Shown piece after piece: positions 25,735 to 36,200 of a stretch of DNA of 64,000 nucleotides (its first letter is position 1; every line of letters begins with the position of its first letter). Made by a program: the position numbers and the translations under genes. The DNA comes from Aphrocallistes beatrix. Lineage: Eukaryota > Porifera > Hexactinellida > Sceptrulophora > Aphrocallistidae. Under the pieces are notes generated by a model. It was not told where the DNA came from. It worked only from the letters and a program-made list of their open reading frames with translations, and searched no databases. The stretch spans positions 4,663,934 through 4,727,933 of the forward strand of contig OY725494.1 of the NCBI GenBank assembly GCA_963281255.1, written 5' to 3'.

Positions 25735-25980
25735 TTAGCTTATTTCGAATGCCGAATACATTATTTTAAATACCTTCCAATGGCTTGGAGCATTGGGATG
25801 TAAGACCCTGTATTCGTATGGCTTCCAAGCAAAAATGACAGGAAATGAGTTAGCAAAATCCATAGTCCATAGTTGGTTATTAATAGAACAGAAGACTCTT
25901 ACACTACCAGTTTCATTATAACAGTGGATAGTGTTGTAGACGAATTTCCGCCGCTCTTTTGGAACATTCAATAATTCCAT
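25735..25980 (-). other. Possible Tc1/mariner-like helix-turn-helix fragment
   Basis: An 81-codon frame whose first about 27 residues (VPKERRKFVYNTIHCYNETG) resemble the second helix-turn-helix of mariner-type transposases. The rest matches nothing I know. Part of it (25700-25910) is repeated at about 30470-30640. More likely transposon debris than a host gene. Confidence 0.35.
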
Positions 25981-26241
25981 TATCTCACACTGACGCTTTC
26001 CATTCTGAAATAATTCAATTATCGTTGACCTTCCATTCTAGCTATCGAAGAATTTTGATGAACCCAAACCTTAATTCGAAGTAAAACTTACGCTACACTA
26101 CATGAAGTATCATTTATTTGAGGTAAATCAACTGAAGAAAGTATATATAATGGATGAATAATAATTGCGTATATATGGGTATAGTGAGAATCGCACTACA
26201 ATTGCAGTGTAACAGCTAACTCAGTGATATCTTATGAATGA

Positions 26242-26562
26242 ATGGGAGCCTTCGTATCACGCCGTGATCCTGGTTACATATATATCATTCGGGAATGCTA
26301 TCCTCAATATACAACACAGCAAACAAAATTCTATAAAGTTGGAAAAACGAAAGATCACATATCAAGACTCGCCAACCTTCAAACAGGAAATGTGAGGAAG
26401 CTAGAGTATGCATATCTAGTCGGTGTTAATTCCATGCGTCTAGCTGAGAATATAGCTCACCAGAGGCTGAATAAGTACAGAGTCAATTACGGTGGAGGGA
26501 GGGAGTGGTTCGAGATCCCAAACAATGAAATCAATGAGGTAATTTCCAATCTAGAACGATGA
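26242..26562 (+). CDS. T5orf172/GIY-YIG-like protein, copy A (truncated)
   Basis: 106 residues. GYIYII begins the GIY-YIG-like strand, FYKVGKT is the YIG-equivalent, and an Arg-bearing helix (ISRLANLQTGN) and the C-terminal EWFEI supply the conserved Arg and Glu of the T5orf172/MUG113 domain. The N-terminus MGAFVS fits the N-myristoylation pattern (Gly2, Ser6). Against copy B at 31033, a one-base insertion around the last codons gives an early TGA. The membrane tail seen in copy B is still recognisable at about 26925-27010, separated by extra sequence containing a MITE (26693-26884). Copy A is therefore a shortened soluble form or a pseudogene. Two other ATGs directly upstream are out of frame; the same arrangement occurs in copy B. 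Confidence 0.65.
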   Translation: MGAFVSRRDPGYIYIIRECYPQYTTQQTKFYKVGKTKDHISRLANLQTGNVRKLEYAYLVGVNSMRLAENIAHQRLNKYRVNYGGGREWFEIPNNEINEVISNLER

Positions 26563-26692
26563 TATGGAGGAAGAGTCCGAGACTAATAGTAATATATTTA
26601 GACAATACAATAAATAACAATTAAGCTGTGAACTACTGTATTCAATTCCTAAACACGCCTACTTATTATAATAGCTATCTGCCAACTAGCAG

Positions 26693-26884
26693 CCAAGGAA
26701 TTATCTAGGAGCGAGAGACGCTCCTTTAGGCAAATGATTTTAAGCCGCAATGTGTTTAGGAGCGTAAAAATTCAGAAAAATACCCAATTTACCCAATACT
26801 ATAATGTTATTTAGCGATTTAGGCGTATGAAAATTTAGAAATTTTAGATTAGGAGCGTATCTCTGGAAGGCTGTATAATACCCT
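26693..26884. mobile_element. GGAGCGT-type MITE splitting copy A of the GIY-YIG-like gene
   Basis: Same family as 672-860. It lies between the truncated frame and the orphaned transmembrane-coding tail of copy A and is absent from copy B. Confidence 0.7.
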
Positions 26885-27099
26885 GCTAGCTGCCGATTAC
26901 TTGCAGTCTAGACTATATCCGTAACTTTAGCATCATTCTGGTAATAGCCATTCTGAATTGTCTAATTTTATGTCTGATTTTGTATGTTGTTTCTAATGCA
27001 ATAAAACTCTATACAACGTAACACGAAGAATAATGCCCTACGTACAAGTAGGTAAATAGTCTCAAGCAAGGTTGAAACCGATTGAACCGAATATCAATA

Positions 27100-28824
27100 A
27101 TCACGAATACTTCCTGAACCGAATACTAATACTGATGTTATCCGGTACTCTAACCGAATACGAATACTGATCATATTCGGTACTCTAACCGAATACGAAT
27201 ACTGATGTTATTCGGTACTCTAACCGAATACGAATACTGATGTTATCCGGTACTCTAACCGAATACGAATACTGATCATATTCGGTACTCTAACCGAATA
27301 CGAATACTGATGTTATTCGGTACTCTAACCGAATACGAATACTGATGTTATTCGGTACTCTAACCGAATACGAATACTGATGTTATTCGGTACTCTAACC
27401 GAATACTAATACTGATCATATTCGGTACTCTAACCGAATACGAATACTGATGTTATTCGGTACTCTAACCGAATACGAATACTGATGTTATTCGGTACTC
27501 TAACCGAATACGAATACTGATGTTATTCGGTACTCTAACCGAATACGAATACTGATCATATTCGGTACTCTAACCGAATACGAATACTGATGTTATTCGG
27601 TACTCTAACCGAATACGAATACTGATGTTATTCGGTACTCTAACCGAATACGAATACTGATGTTATTCGGTACTCTAACCGAATACTAATACTGATCATA
27701 TTCGGTACTCTAACCGAATACGAATACTGATGTTATTCGGTACTCTAACCGAATACGAATACTGATGTTATTCGGTACTCTAACCGAATACGAATACTGA
27801 TGTTATTCGGTACTCTAACCGAATACGAATACTGATCATATTCGGTACTCTAACCGAATACGAATACTGATGTTATCCGGTACTCTAACCGAATACGAAT
27901 ACTGATCATATTCGGTACTCTAACCGAATACGAATACTGATGTTATTCGGTACTCTAACCGAATACGAATACTGATGTTATTCGGTACTCTAACCGAATA
28001 CGAATACTGATGTTATTCGGTACTCTAACCGAATACTAATACTGATCATATTCGGTACTCTAACCGAATACGAATACTGATGTTATTCGGTACTCTAACC
28101 GAATACGAATACTGATGTTATTCGGTACTCTAACCGAATACGAATACTGATGTTATTCGGTACTCTAACCGAATACGAATACTGATCATATTCGGTACTC
28201 TAACCGAATACGAATACTGATGTTATTCGGTACTCTAACCGAATACGAATACTGATCATATTCGGTACTCTAACCGAATACGAATACTGATGTTATTCGG
28301 TACTCTAACCGAATACGAATACTGATGTTATTCGGTACTCTAACCGAATACTAATACTGATCATATTCGGTACTCTAACCGAATACGAATACTGATGTTA
28401 TTCGGTACTCTAACCGAATACGAATACTGATGTTATTCGGTACTCTAACCGAATACGAATACTGATGTTATTCGGTACTCTAACCGAATACGAATACTGA
28501 TGTTATTCGGTACTCTAACCGAATACGAATACTGATCATATTCGGTACTCTAACCGAATACGAATACTGATGTTATTCGGTACTCTAACCGAATACTAAT
28601 ACTGATCATATTCGGTACTCTAACCGAATACGAATACTGATGTTATTCGGTACTCTAACCGAATACTAATACTGATGTTATTCGGTACTCTAACCGAATA
28701 CTAATACTGATGTTATTCGGTACTCTAACCGAATACTAATACTGATCATATTCGGTACTCTAACCGAATACGAATACTGATGTTATTCGGTACTCTAATC
28801 GAATACGAATACTGATGTTATTCG
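27100..28824. repeat. 35-bp satellite array, about 49 units
   Basis: Unit GGTACTCTAACCGAATACGA followed by ATACTGATGTTATTC, 35 bp in total. Two main variants differ at TGATGTTA versus TGATCATA, and a third has CTAATACT for CGAATACT. The CTAATACTGATCATA variant ends at about 27420, 27700, 28050, 28365 and 28610, spacings of 8, 10, 9 and 7 units, which points to a higher-order structure. Every unit contains inverted CCGAATA...TATTCGG, able to form a hairpin. Confidence 0.95.
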
Positions 28825-28879
28825 GGTACTTCATAAATTCTAATACTGCGCAGCTGAAATAAATAATATTTAATAGATG

Positions 28880-30345
28880 ACTGATCCTAGTCTGATTCTC
28901 TCGGTGCCAACTGATATAGTTCGTCCTCTGCTTCTATAGCTATCCACAAACTCCCGAGGCGAATGTACCCGCTTTCCAACGCAATCTCAAAGATACGCAT
29001 CTATCCGTGATGTAGGTTGTCTCCCAAAACACAATAAGTGTGGTGAACTTCCTGTAGATTCGTTTTCCACATTATTACAATAAAAATTTATTTCGGGGAG
29101 AATGCTGGGCCACGATCCCTTGCTAAGTTCCCGATCGAGCATGAGGCACCTGGAAACCTGTTTCACCCACTCTATACTCCGTTCAGCCAAGCTGTCGGCC
29201 TGTGGGTGATAAGGAGTTGTATAAATTAGGCCTTCGGCTTAAGAGATCGGCTAGCATGTTCTGACTCCAGGGCCGATACGTGATAACATAAGGCATTTCT
29301 TCAAGTTCGATAATCCATCGAGCAAAGCTATGTCTAGAGTCCCTCTGCTCCCTCATCCATCGTAGCGGATTGTGGTCAGTAATAATTTTCACCTTTCAGC
29401 AGCTCTTAGATATACTCTCCACTTTCGAACTGCTGCTACTATGCCCAGGATTCGAGCTGACCTATAAATAGTTTCACTCAGAGCCGAAGAATAAAAGTCA
29501 ATCGGCTGCAACATACCGTCTTTATTTCGCTGAGATAGTATCCCTGCTATGCCTGTTACGTTGCATCAGTCTCGACTACAAACTCTTTATCTCAATTTGG
29601 AAAAGAAAAGCTAGCGTTACTGCCTTTTCTGTTAATTTCTTGGTTGAATGCCTCACTGCAGCTCTCTTTCCATCTTCAAGGTGCGCCCTTTTTCGTCAGG
29701 CCGTATAATGGTTGAGCTATGTCGCCAAGTCGCGGTATAGAGCTCTATAATAGTTCAAGATCCTAGAAACGCTGTAGCTCTTTAACCGAGCTTGGAGGTG
29801 GGACTTCTCTATTTTATGAATCGTCGTTTGTATGTGTTGTCTTCCTTGTGACGAAATCAACTTCGTATTGGCCGAACTTGCATTTCGATATTCTTAATCG
29901 GAGGCCAGCTTTGCGAAGTCTTTGGAAACCTCACGTAAGTGACCCACGTGCTCCGAAAAGGACTTAGAGAAATAATGCAATCGTCAATGTAAGACTCCAC
30001 CTGTCTTAACCCTTGCAATGTGGAATCCATCAGCCTTTGAAAAGTTGCTTGTGAGTTTGCGAGGCCAAATGGCATCACCATCATCTCATAGAGTCCCCTC
30101 GGCGTGTTGAACGCCGTCTTTCTAATATCTTCTTCCTTCATTGGGACACACCAGTAGCTGCAGCAATGTCAATGACTGAGAAATACTTACATCCATGCAA
30201 TTAGTCCAAAATACTTGCGATGTTCGGGATATTATATGCGTCCTTCTTTGTAATAACTTTCACACGTCGATAATCAATTGCAAATCTTTTCCGTCCTTTT
30301 TAGATGCCAGAACCACATTGCTCGCCCAAAGAGAGCTGAAAGGCC
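28880..30345 (-). mobile_element. Decayed Ty3/Gypsy-type retrotransposon pol
   Basis: On the minus strand, in order: reverse transcriptase pieces (about 30340-29857, with MPFGLANSQATFQRLM and the YIDD active-site box), RNase H (29392-29183, opening TDHNPLRW) and an integrase piece (29190-28987). Frames are broken by several stops and shifts and parts are missing. No long terminal repeats, gag or protease were seen. Order RT, RNase H, integrase indicates Ty3/Gypsy type. An inactive remnant. Confidence 0.85.
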
Positions 30346-30379
30346 TGCAAATGTTCAGAGCAATCATTTCATCTAACTA

Positions 30380-30640
30380 TTTCCGCGCCCGTTTGAATCT
30401 AAATATAGCGCGCGTGGCTAGACGTGATGGAATGTGTGAACGCGTCCGAGAGGGTCAGTTTCGGAGCAAAGTCTTAACTTTTAGTTTATTTCGAATGCCG
30501 AATAAATATTTTAAATACCTTCCAATGGGTTGGGTCTATTCTATTTATAGTAGAGTAAGATCATGTATTCGTATGGCTTCTATGCAAAAATGACAGGAAA
30601 TGAGTTTGCAAATCCATAGTCCATAGCTGGTTATTAATAG
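30380..30640 (-). pseudogene. Duplicated scrap of myosin exon and following DNA
   Basis: 30384-30470 matches parts of the myosin head coding sequence at 25167-25265, with internal deletion. 30470-30640 matches 25700-25910. The order is the same as at the source, followed further on by the GIY-YIG-like copy B. It is the left part of a tandem duplicated block and cannot code for a myosin. Confidence 0.75.
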
Positions 30641-31032
30641 AACAGGAGTAAGGGCACTGAGCAATCCTGAGAGCAGAACTTAGGGAATTATTCTCGTAAA
30701 TTTTAGACCTTAACTGAGTAATAAACGACAATTTTCTAAAATCCTAATATTTAAAGAAAATTACAAAGTACATAATTACAATCTCTGAATAAACTTGGAT
30801 AAAATCCGGCCTACAGTTCTCCAATTAGATTTATGTATTAGACTGAGTTACTCCTTGGTCTTAAGGCATTTAATAAGCATATACTGTAGTGTAGTGTATC
30901 ATGGCTCAACCACTTGAAGTTGTGCTAGACACAATACTGAGAAATATTAGCATCACGACACACTAGGCACAGTATATAGTGAGAATGGCACTCAAAGTGG
31001 AACAGCACAACTCAGTGATATCTTATGAATGA

Positions 31033-31491
31033 ATGGGAGGCTCCGTATCATCAATTTCTCCACGCCCTGATCCTGGTTACATATATATCATTCAGGAATG
31101 CTCTCCTCAAGATCCAACACGGCAAACTGGATTCTATAAAGTTGGAAAAACGAAAAATCTGAAATCAAGACGCTCCACCCTTCAAACAGGAAATGTGAGG
31201 AAGCTAGAGTATGCACATCATTTCAGAGTGAATTCCATGTGCCAAGCTGAGAAGAGAGCTCACTGTGCGCTGATTCGCTACAAAGCCAATGGCTGTGGAG
31301 GGACTGAGTGGTACGAGATCCCAGACAATGAAATCCAGCAGTTCACTTCCATCGTAGACGATGCTATCAAGGAAGTTAAGAAGTCTGAGTCTAATATTAG
31401 TATCATTCTGGTAATAGCCATTCTGAATGGTCTAATTTTATGTCTGATTTTGTATGTTGTTTTTAATGCAATAAAACTATATATTACGTAA
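31033..31491 (+). CDS. Membrane-tethered T5orf172/GIY-YIG-like protein, copy B
   Basis: 152 residues, intact. Start MGGSVSS fits N-myristoylation (Gly2, Ser6). Domain: YIYII (16-20), FYKVGKT (34-40), an Arg-containing helix (KSRRSTLQTGN), AEK..H in the middle and a closing EWYEI around Glu92. A lysine-rich linker leads to one transmembrane helix (about 123-144) and a short tail. The catalytic-type residues Tyr, Arg and Glu appear present, so nuclease activity is possible, though many T5orf172 proteins are uncharacterised. Lipid plus helix would hold the domain at a membrane, an odd place for a nuclease. Upstream sequence is shared with copy A at 26180-26241. Similar domains occur in large DNA viruses and fungi (MUG113), so transfer is one possible origin. 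Confidence 0.75.
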   Translation: MGGSVSSISPRPDPGYIYIIQECSPQDPTRQTGFYKVGKTKNLKSRRSTLQTGNVRKLEYAHHFRVNSMCQAEKRAHCALIRYKANGCGGTEWYEIPDNEIQQFTSIVDDAIKEVKKSESNISIILVIAILNGLILCLILYVVFNAIKLYIT

Positions 31492-31611
31492 CATAAAGAA
31501 ATAATGATATACATACAAGTAGGTAAATAAGTCTCAATAATATTTCATTAAGTATTTGCTTCCAATTATATAGAAGTGGTGGTTCCACTAGCAACCAAAA
31601 TCATAAAAAAG

Positions 31612-31790
31612 GGCATGCCTAATTTTTGGGACGGGACAGAAAAGGTACCTAATTTCCGGACGGGAAGAGGCAAGATGCCTAATCTCTGGGACGGGGCAGA
31701 AAAGGTACCTAATTTCCGGAACGGGACGGGTTAAGATAGCTAATTTTCGGGATGGGATTCTGTCCCGTCCCGGAAATTAGACATGTCCAT
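31612..31790. mobile_element. CCTAATTTCCGGGACGGGAC foldback repeat, copy 1
   Basis: Tandem imperfect units of CTAATTTCCGGGACGGG end in the inverted TCCCGTCCCGGAAATTAG. The bigger copy is at 39438-39740. Confidence 0.6.
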
Positions 31791-32008
31791 AAAAAAGTGG
31801 TACGATAACACCACTAAATGTTGATTTTGCCGAGTACATGTAAAGTATACAAAACTATACCTCTGAGTGCAAGATCAGATTCTGAATACCAATACTCGTA
31901 TCAGCTGTGAGATCCATCAATAACTTAAACACAGCTAAGTATTAGTTATCATCGTCAATATTTCGCATTAGATAGTCCAATACATAATTTATACAAGGAA
32001 ATACATAG

Positions 32009-32894
32009 CTAATACTCCCAGTTATGATAAGCTCTCGCAGTAGCTTCTTCAAGGTAATCCTCAATCTTCTTCGTGAGGTCATCCTCGAATATAATGTCAA
32101 GCTGCAACTCAACCATGAGTGTGTAGAAGTGGTAGGCTTCGAAGTGCATGTCTGCCCGTATCATCAGATCGAACCACTCCCTGTAGAACTTCATTCCGGG
32201 ATACACGGGGGGTTCCGTGAACATTGTCATGATACGCCACTGAATGTTGTACTCGCCTGCCTTGGCAATCAGTTCCATGTCCTTCTTCTCTAAAGTCACA
32301 AACGTTTATTTTGCTTGTAAACGGGAGAGTTTTGAAACTACAGTAGAACCTGGTTAATACGAACAGATATTTTACCCCTAGGGACATAGGCGTAACTCCT
32401 TATGTTGACTTGGGGTGGCATGCCACATTAGTTTGATATGTTTACAAATCTCGCCACCCCAGCTAACCATGAAAAAATCAAAATAGTTACGCCTATGCCT
32501 ACGGAGGAAAACGCATGCAAATAGATCGCTTCAGTTAATACGAATTCCGGATAATACAAATAAATTTCGACTATCCTTGGTGTTTGTATTAACTGGGTTC
32601 TACTGTATATAACTTATTATTAGGCGAAATTATAAGTAATAAACAATGAAACTGTTTTCTAAAATTACCTTCTGGAAGGCAGAGCCATCGCCAGTAACTA
32701 TGTCTCCGCTTGAATTTCTCTCCCGCTATCGTGATGACGTCAGTGTTCTCTGCTTCATTCTCCTCTATCTCCACGGGTGGGTCTAGTGGGTAGGCGCGTT
32801 CGCCGCGCCACGTGGTACGGACAACAGGGGGGACTGTACGGAGATAGAAAGTGGAGCTGGAGAGCTTCACGAGTGAGTGAGCTAACCTGAACAT
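32009..32894 (-). CDS. Unrecognised protein with mitochondrial-type N-terminus, two exons
   Basis: Exon 1 is 32894-32669, ending GAAG|GTAATT; exon 2 is 32289-32009, after GACTTTAG. The join restores a GAG codon and gives 168 residues. The N-terminus MFRLAHSLVKLSSSTFYLR is basic, hydroxylated and free of acids, as in mitochondrial presequences. The rest is aromatic-rich (SYWRW, MFTEPPVYPGMKFYREWFD) and ends acidic and helical. I could not place the family; a mitochondrial ribosomal or respiratory-complex subunit is a guess from size and composition. The intron (32290-32668) holds two nested transposons. Confidence 0.65.
32341..32605. mobile_element. pogo-like MITE with a second MITE inside
   Basis: Ends CAGTAGAACCTGGTTAATAC and ATTAACTGGGTTCTACTG are inverted and flanked by TA. 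A CATAGGCGTAAC-ended element (32385-32497) interrupts it. Confidence 0.75.
32385..32497. mobile_element. CATAGGCGTAAC-ended MITE, nested copy
   Basis: Ends CATAGGCGTAACTCC and GTTACGCCTATG, inserted in the preceding element, so it is the younger of the two. Confidence 0.7.
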
Positions 32895-33109
32895 AGCTAA
32901 TGCTAGGGTTAGACTATAAATAGATTAACTGGTGACGTAAGTGTATAAATATAGAATTAAATTTAACCCGCCTAATATGAGTATTCGTCCATTATGAATT
33001 AACCGAGATAGTTTCACACTTATAGTGAGTTATGATATATTCTTTAAAAGACTAATTTGATGGCTAAACATTCAAAAAATTCGTCTTAAAATTCGCAGAT
33101 CTTTTTCAG

Positions 33110-33115
33110 TTTATT
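33110..33115 (-). terminator. Poly(A) signal of SARS1
   Basis: TTTATT on the plus strand, AATAAA on the gene strand, about 130 bases past the stop. Confidence 0.5.
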
Positions 33116-33242
33116 AATTCTACTAAATCGTTTTTCTCCCAGCAGCTGAAGTATGTAGAAAAGTGGAAAATAATTGTCTAATTCAGCTAAGCTATTAACA
33201 AAACCTAAACATTGCTAACTCATAGAATCTAACCGCTGCTAT

Positions 33243-36200
33243 TCAGTCACTCTTCCCGCCCGCTTTCTTACTCCCTGACTCCTGATTGGTTGATTTCTCC
33301 TTCGCAATGAATGGCAGTAATTCCTTGTACTTAGTAGGCATATAGGGCTTTAGAGCTTCCGGGACTTTGATCCCTTCTTCCGTCTGGTAGTTCTCCAAGA
33401 TGGCACAGATGGTACGGGTGGTGGCACACATCGTGGCATTCAGCATGTGCACGTAGGTAGCTGCCTCATTCAACTTCTTCTGTCCGAACCTAGCACAATG
33501 AGCAAAAATAAAATTAGTAACAATTAATTAGTGTCCGATAAGAACATTCCGGATATAAGAACCATATCCTGGGTAACAGAATTTTTCTCATATAGTAGTG
33601 TTGAAGTATTCCGGTTATAAGAACATCTTTATTAACGCTGGTTATAAGAAATTAAGAACATGTTGTTACAAAATGATGAGAAAAGTGCTACTTTTGGGGA
33701 TATTTCTAAAGATCTGGAAAGCAAAATATAATATTTTTCTTATTTTCATGAAGTTCACTGAGTATCGTTATGAAAATGTAAGAATCTGATGTTCTATAGA
33801 TCATAGAATAGTTTTGTACTGTCAAAACACTGTCAAAGTTGGTGTTAGTACCCAGTTAGTACTGCCATAAGAACAGACCGGTTATAAGCTTTCAGTAGCA
33901 TGTAAGACAAATACCTGAAGGACTAAGGATTGAAGATAATGTTAGAGTTACAGGACCGTAGCCACCCGTCCGGTTGGTCCGGTTTCAACCTGACCACTTT
34001 TGACCAATTTAGCCTCAAAAGGGATCATTTTGTAAGATCGGACTGGTTTCAAACTGACCACTTCACACCTTGTGACTACGGCCTTGGTATATGTTCCAAC
34101 TGATGTACAGTGGAATTTGCTTATTATCAAAATTGCTCGTCTTCAGGACCAGGTGAATATTGTGTGTTAATTCTGTTTCCTTAAATAGCAACCTCGCGTA
34201 TTAGCAAACATTTAATGAGCAAAACTAGAGTTTCTAATAAATGAATTCCGCTGTATGTCAGCAGAATTTCAATCTGAACTCACTGACCTGATCAGCAGTC
34301 TTCTACTCTGCCAGTCCGTGCAATTGCTGCAAGAGACCAACTCTCTGAACTTCCCGCTCCCAGGGAACCAAGCCTCCAGGTCGTACTTCATGGCCGCCGC
34401 GTTGTTCAGCTCTCCTGACACGATGTTGACTATCTTCAGAGAGAGAGAATGGATCAAACTCTGATAACAGCTGGAACCATGGATCGTATAATCTTAATTA
34501 TATTTGCTTTTCGCTCATTCATTAATCTCATAAGTCTTAAAATTTCGATAATAAAGTACTCCAGAATTTGTCCTGCTACAGTATTTCTCAATAAAATCAA
34601 CATCAGTAGTTTAGAACGCAGGAAATTACTTCAATATTACTTCAATTCCTGTTTTTGGTGGGATGTCCCGCTTTTTTCACTCTTCTATTGAGCTAATTTT
34701 CACGAGTGTCCCGCTTTTATAGGAAACTTCCCCCATTATGTCTCGCTTTGGATTCTATGTATAATACTTTTCTATTGCGTCCCGCCATGTCCCGCGAAAT
34801 TCAACACTGCGTCCTGCTTTTATCATGACTCAAGTTGGCATGTGTGTAGGAATGTGAATATTACAGTTGGGAATAAAGCAGAACTATCCAATCCTTCAGT
34901 ATAACTCTTGGTGGAATCTTAGCTATGAGTTATAACAGACTAACCCTATACGGTATCCCTAGCATCTTATAGAAGGACTCAGCATTGCCAATCATCTCGT
35001 GGAACATGTCCCATGATACGTCAGGCGCTGTTATGGAGAACTGCTCTATCTTGTTGAACTGGTGCACGCGGAATATCCCCCGCGTGTCTCTGCCATGAGC
35101 TCCCACTTCCTGTCTGAAGCAGGTGGAGATACCCGCGTAGCGAAGTGGCAGGGATTTGGCGCTCAGCCACTCGTCTCTGTGAAAAGCCGCGATGGTTTGT
35201 TCGCTGGTGGCGATCAGGTATTTCTCCTCCAAATCTTGCTCCTCTTTAATTTCACTTCGCTTCCCCACAACCTACAACAAGCAAACGTAAATAAATACAA
35301 CAAACACAAGGAAAGAGAGTGAATGGAAATGGCAGAATTAGGTCGAACGAATGGTTAGTTAAACAGTTACCGTAAACTGGGGCGACTTTGGCCCTAAGAG
35401 ATGACTTTGTCCCACAATAGCAATTTTAATAAAATATACTCAACTTAGAAATATTGTGGGACAGTCACCTCTTAGGGCCAAAGTCGCCCCAGTTTACGGG
35501 TACAACAAACACAAGGAAAGAAATAAAGTTAATGGAAATGACAGAAATTCATATAAACCAATTCAAGCAATCCCTTCAGCTAAAATGCCTTAAAACCCCC
35601 ATGCCACTTAAAAGTGGTGATATGTCAGTTCACGAAAACGCCCATTTGATGGTCACTATATAGTACAGTAGACCTCCATAATCCGACATCGTTTCTAACA
35701 TAACTAGCGTTGGACGGTATAATTATACAATTTGGTAATTTGACAGTTTTCCCGACGGGTGGCGGATTATGGAAGTTCTACTGTATTGATATTTTCACGA
35801 ATTTCCGTGTATTACACTGATGCAACTAGAGCAGTGGTTCCCAACCTGGGGTCCACAGGATTATAAATTTTGTGTTACGGTTAATATGAAGGGGTCCACA
35901 GAATATAGGAAAATTTTATAGGGGGTCTACAGCCCCAAAAGGTTGAAAACCGCTGAACTAGAGCAATAGCTAATTTAAGAACACTGTCCTTTAAATAGCT
36001 ATCTTATAGCGTTATATGTGTGGAATAGTTTCCAGACGTTGTACCTTATATAGCTCCTCATCGAACTGAGAGAGCTGAGCTACTTGCTGCATCACGTCCT
36101 TCTTCATGAAGAAGGGAGTGGAGAGGAGTTGGAATCCTTTCTCACTCAATTCTCTCAGAGCAAGCTGTATCAGCGCCTGCTCTAGGAACACGCCAGCTCC

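Noticed and set aside
27100-28824. CRISPR-like array
   Set aside because: Units are contiguous with no unique spacers and the context is an animal genome; it is a satellite.
30195-30593. 132-codon plus-strand frame
   Set aside because: Spans the antisense of decayed reverse transcriptase and the duplicated myosin scrap.
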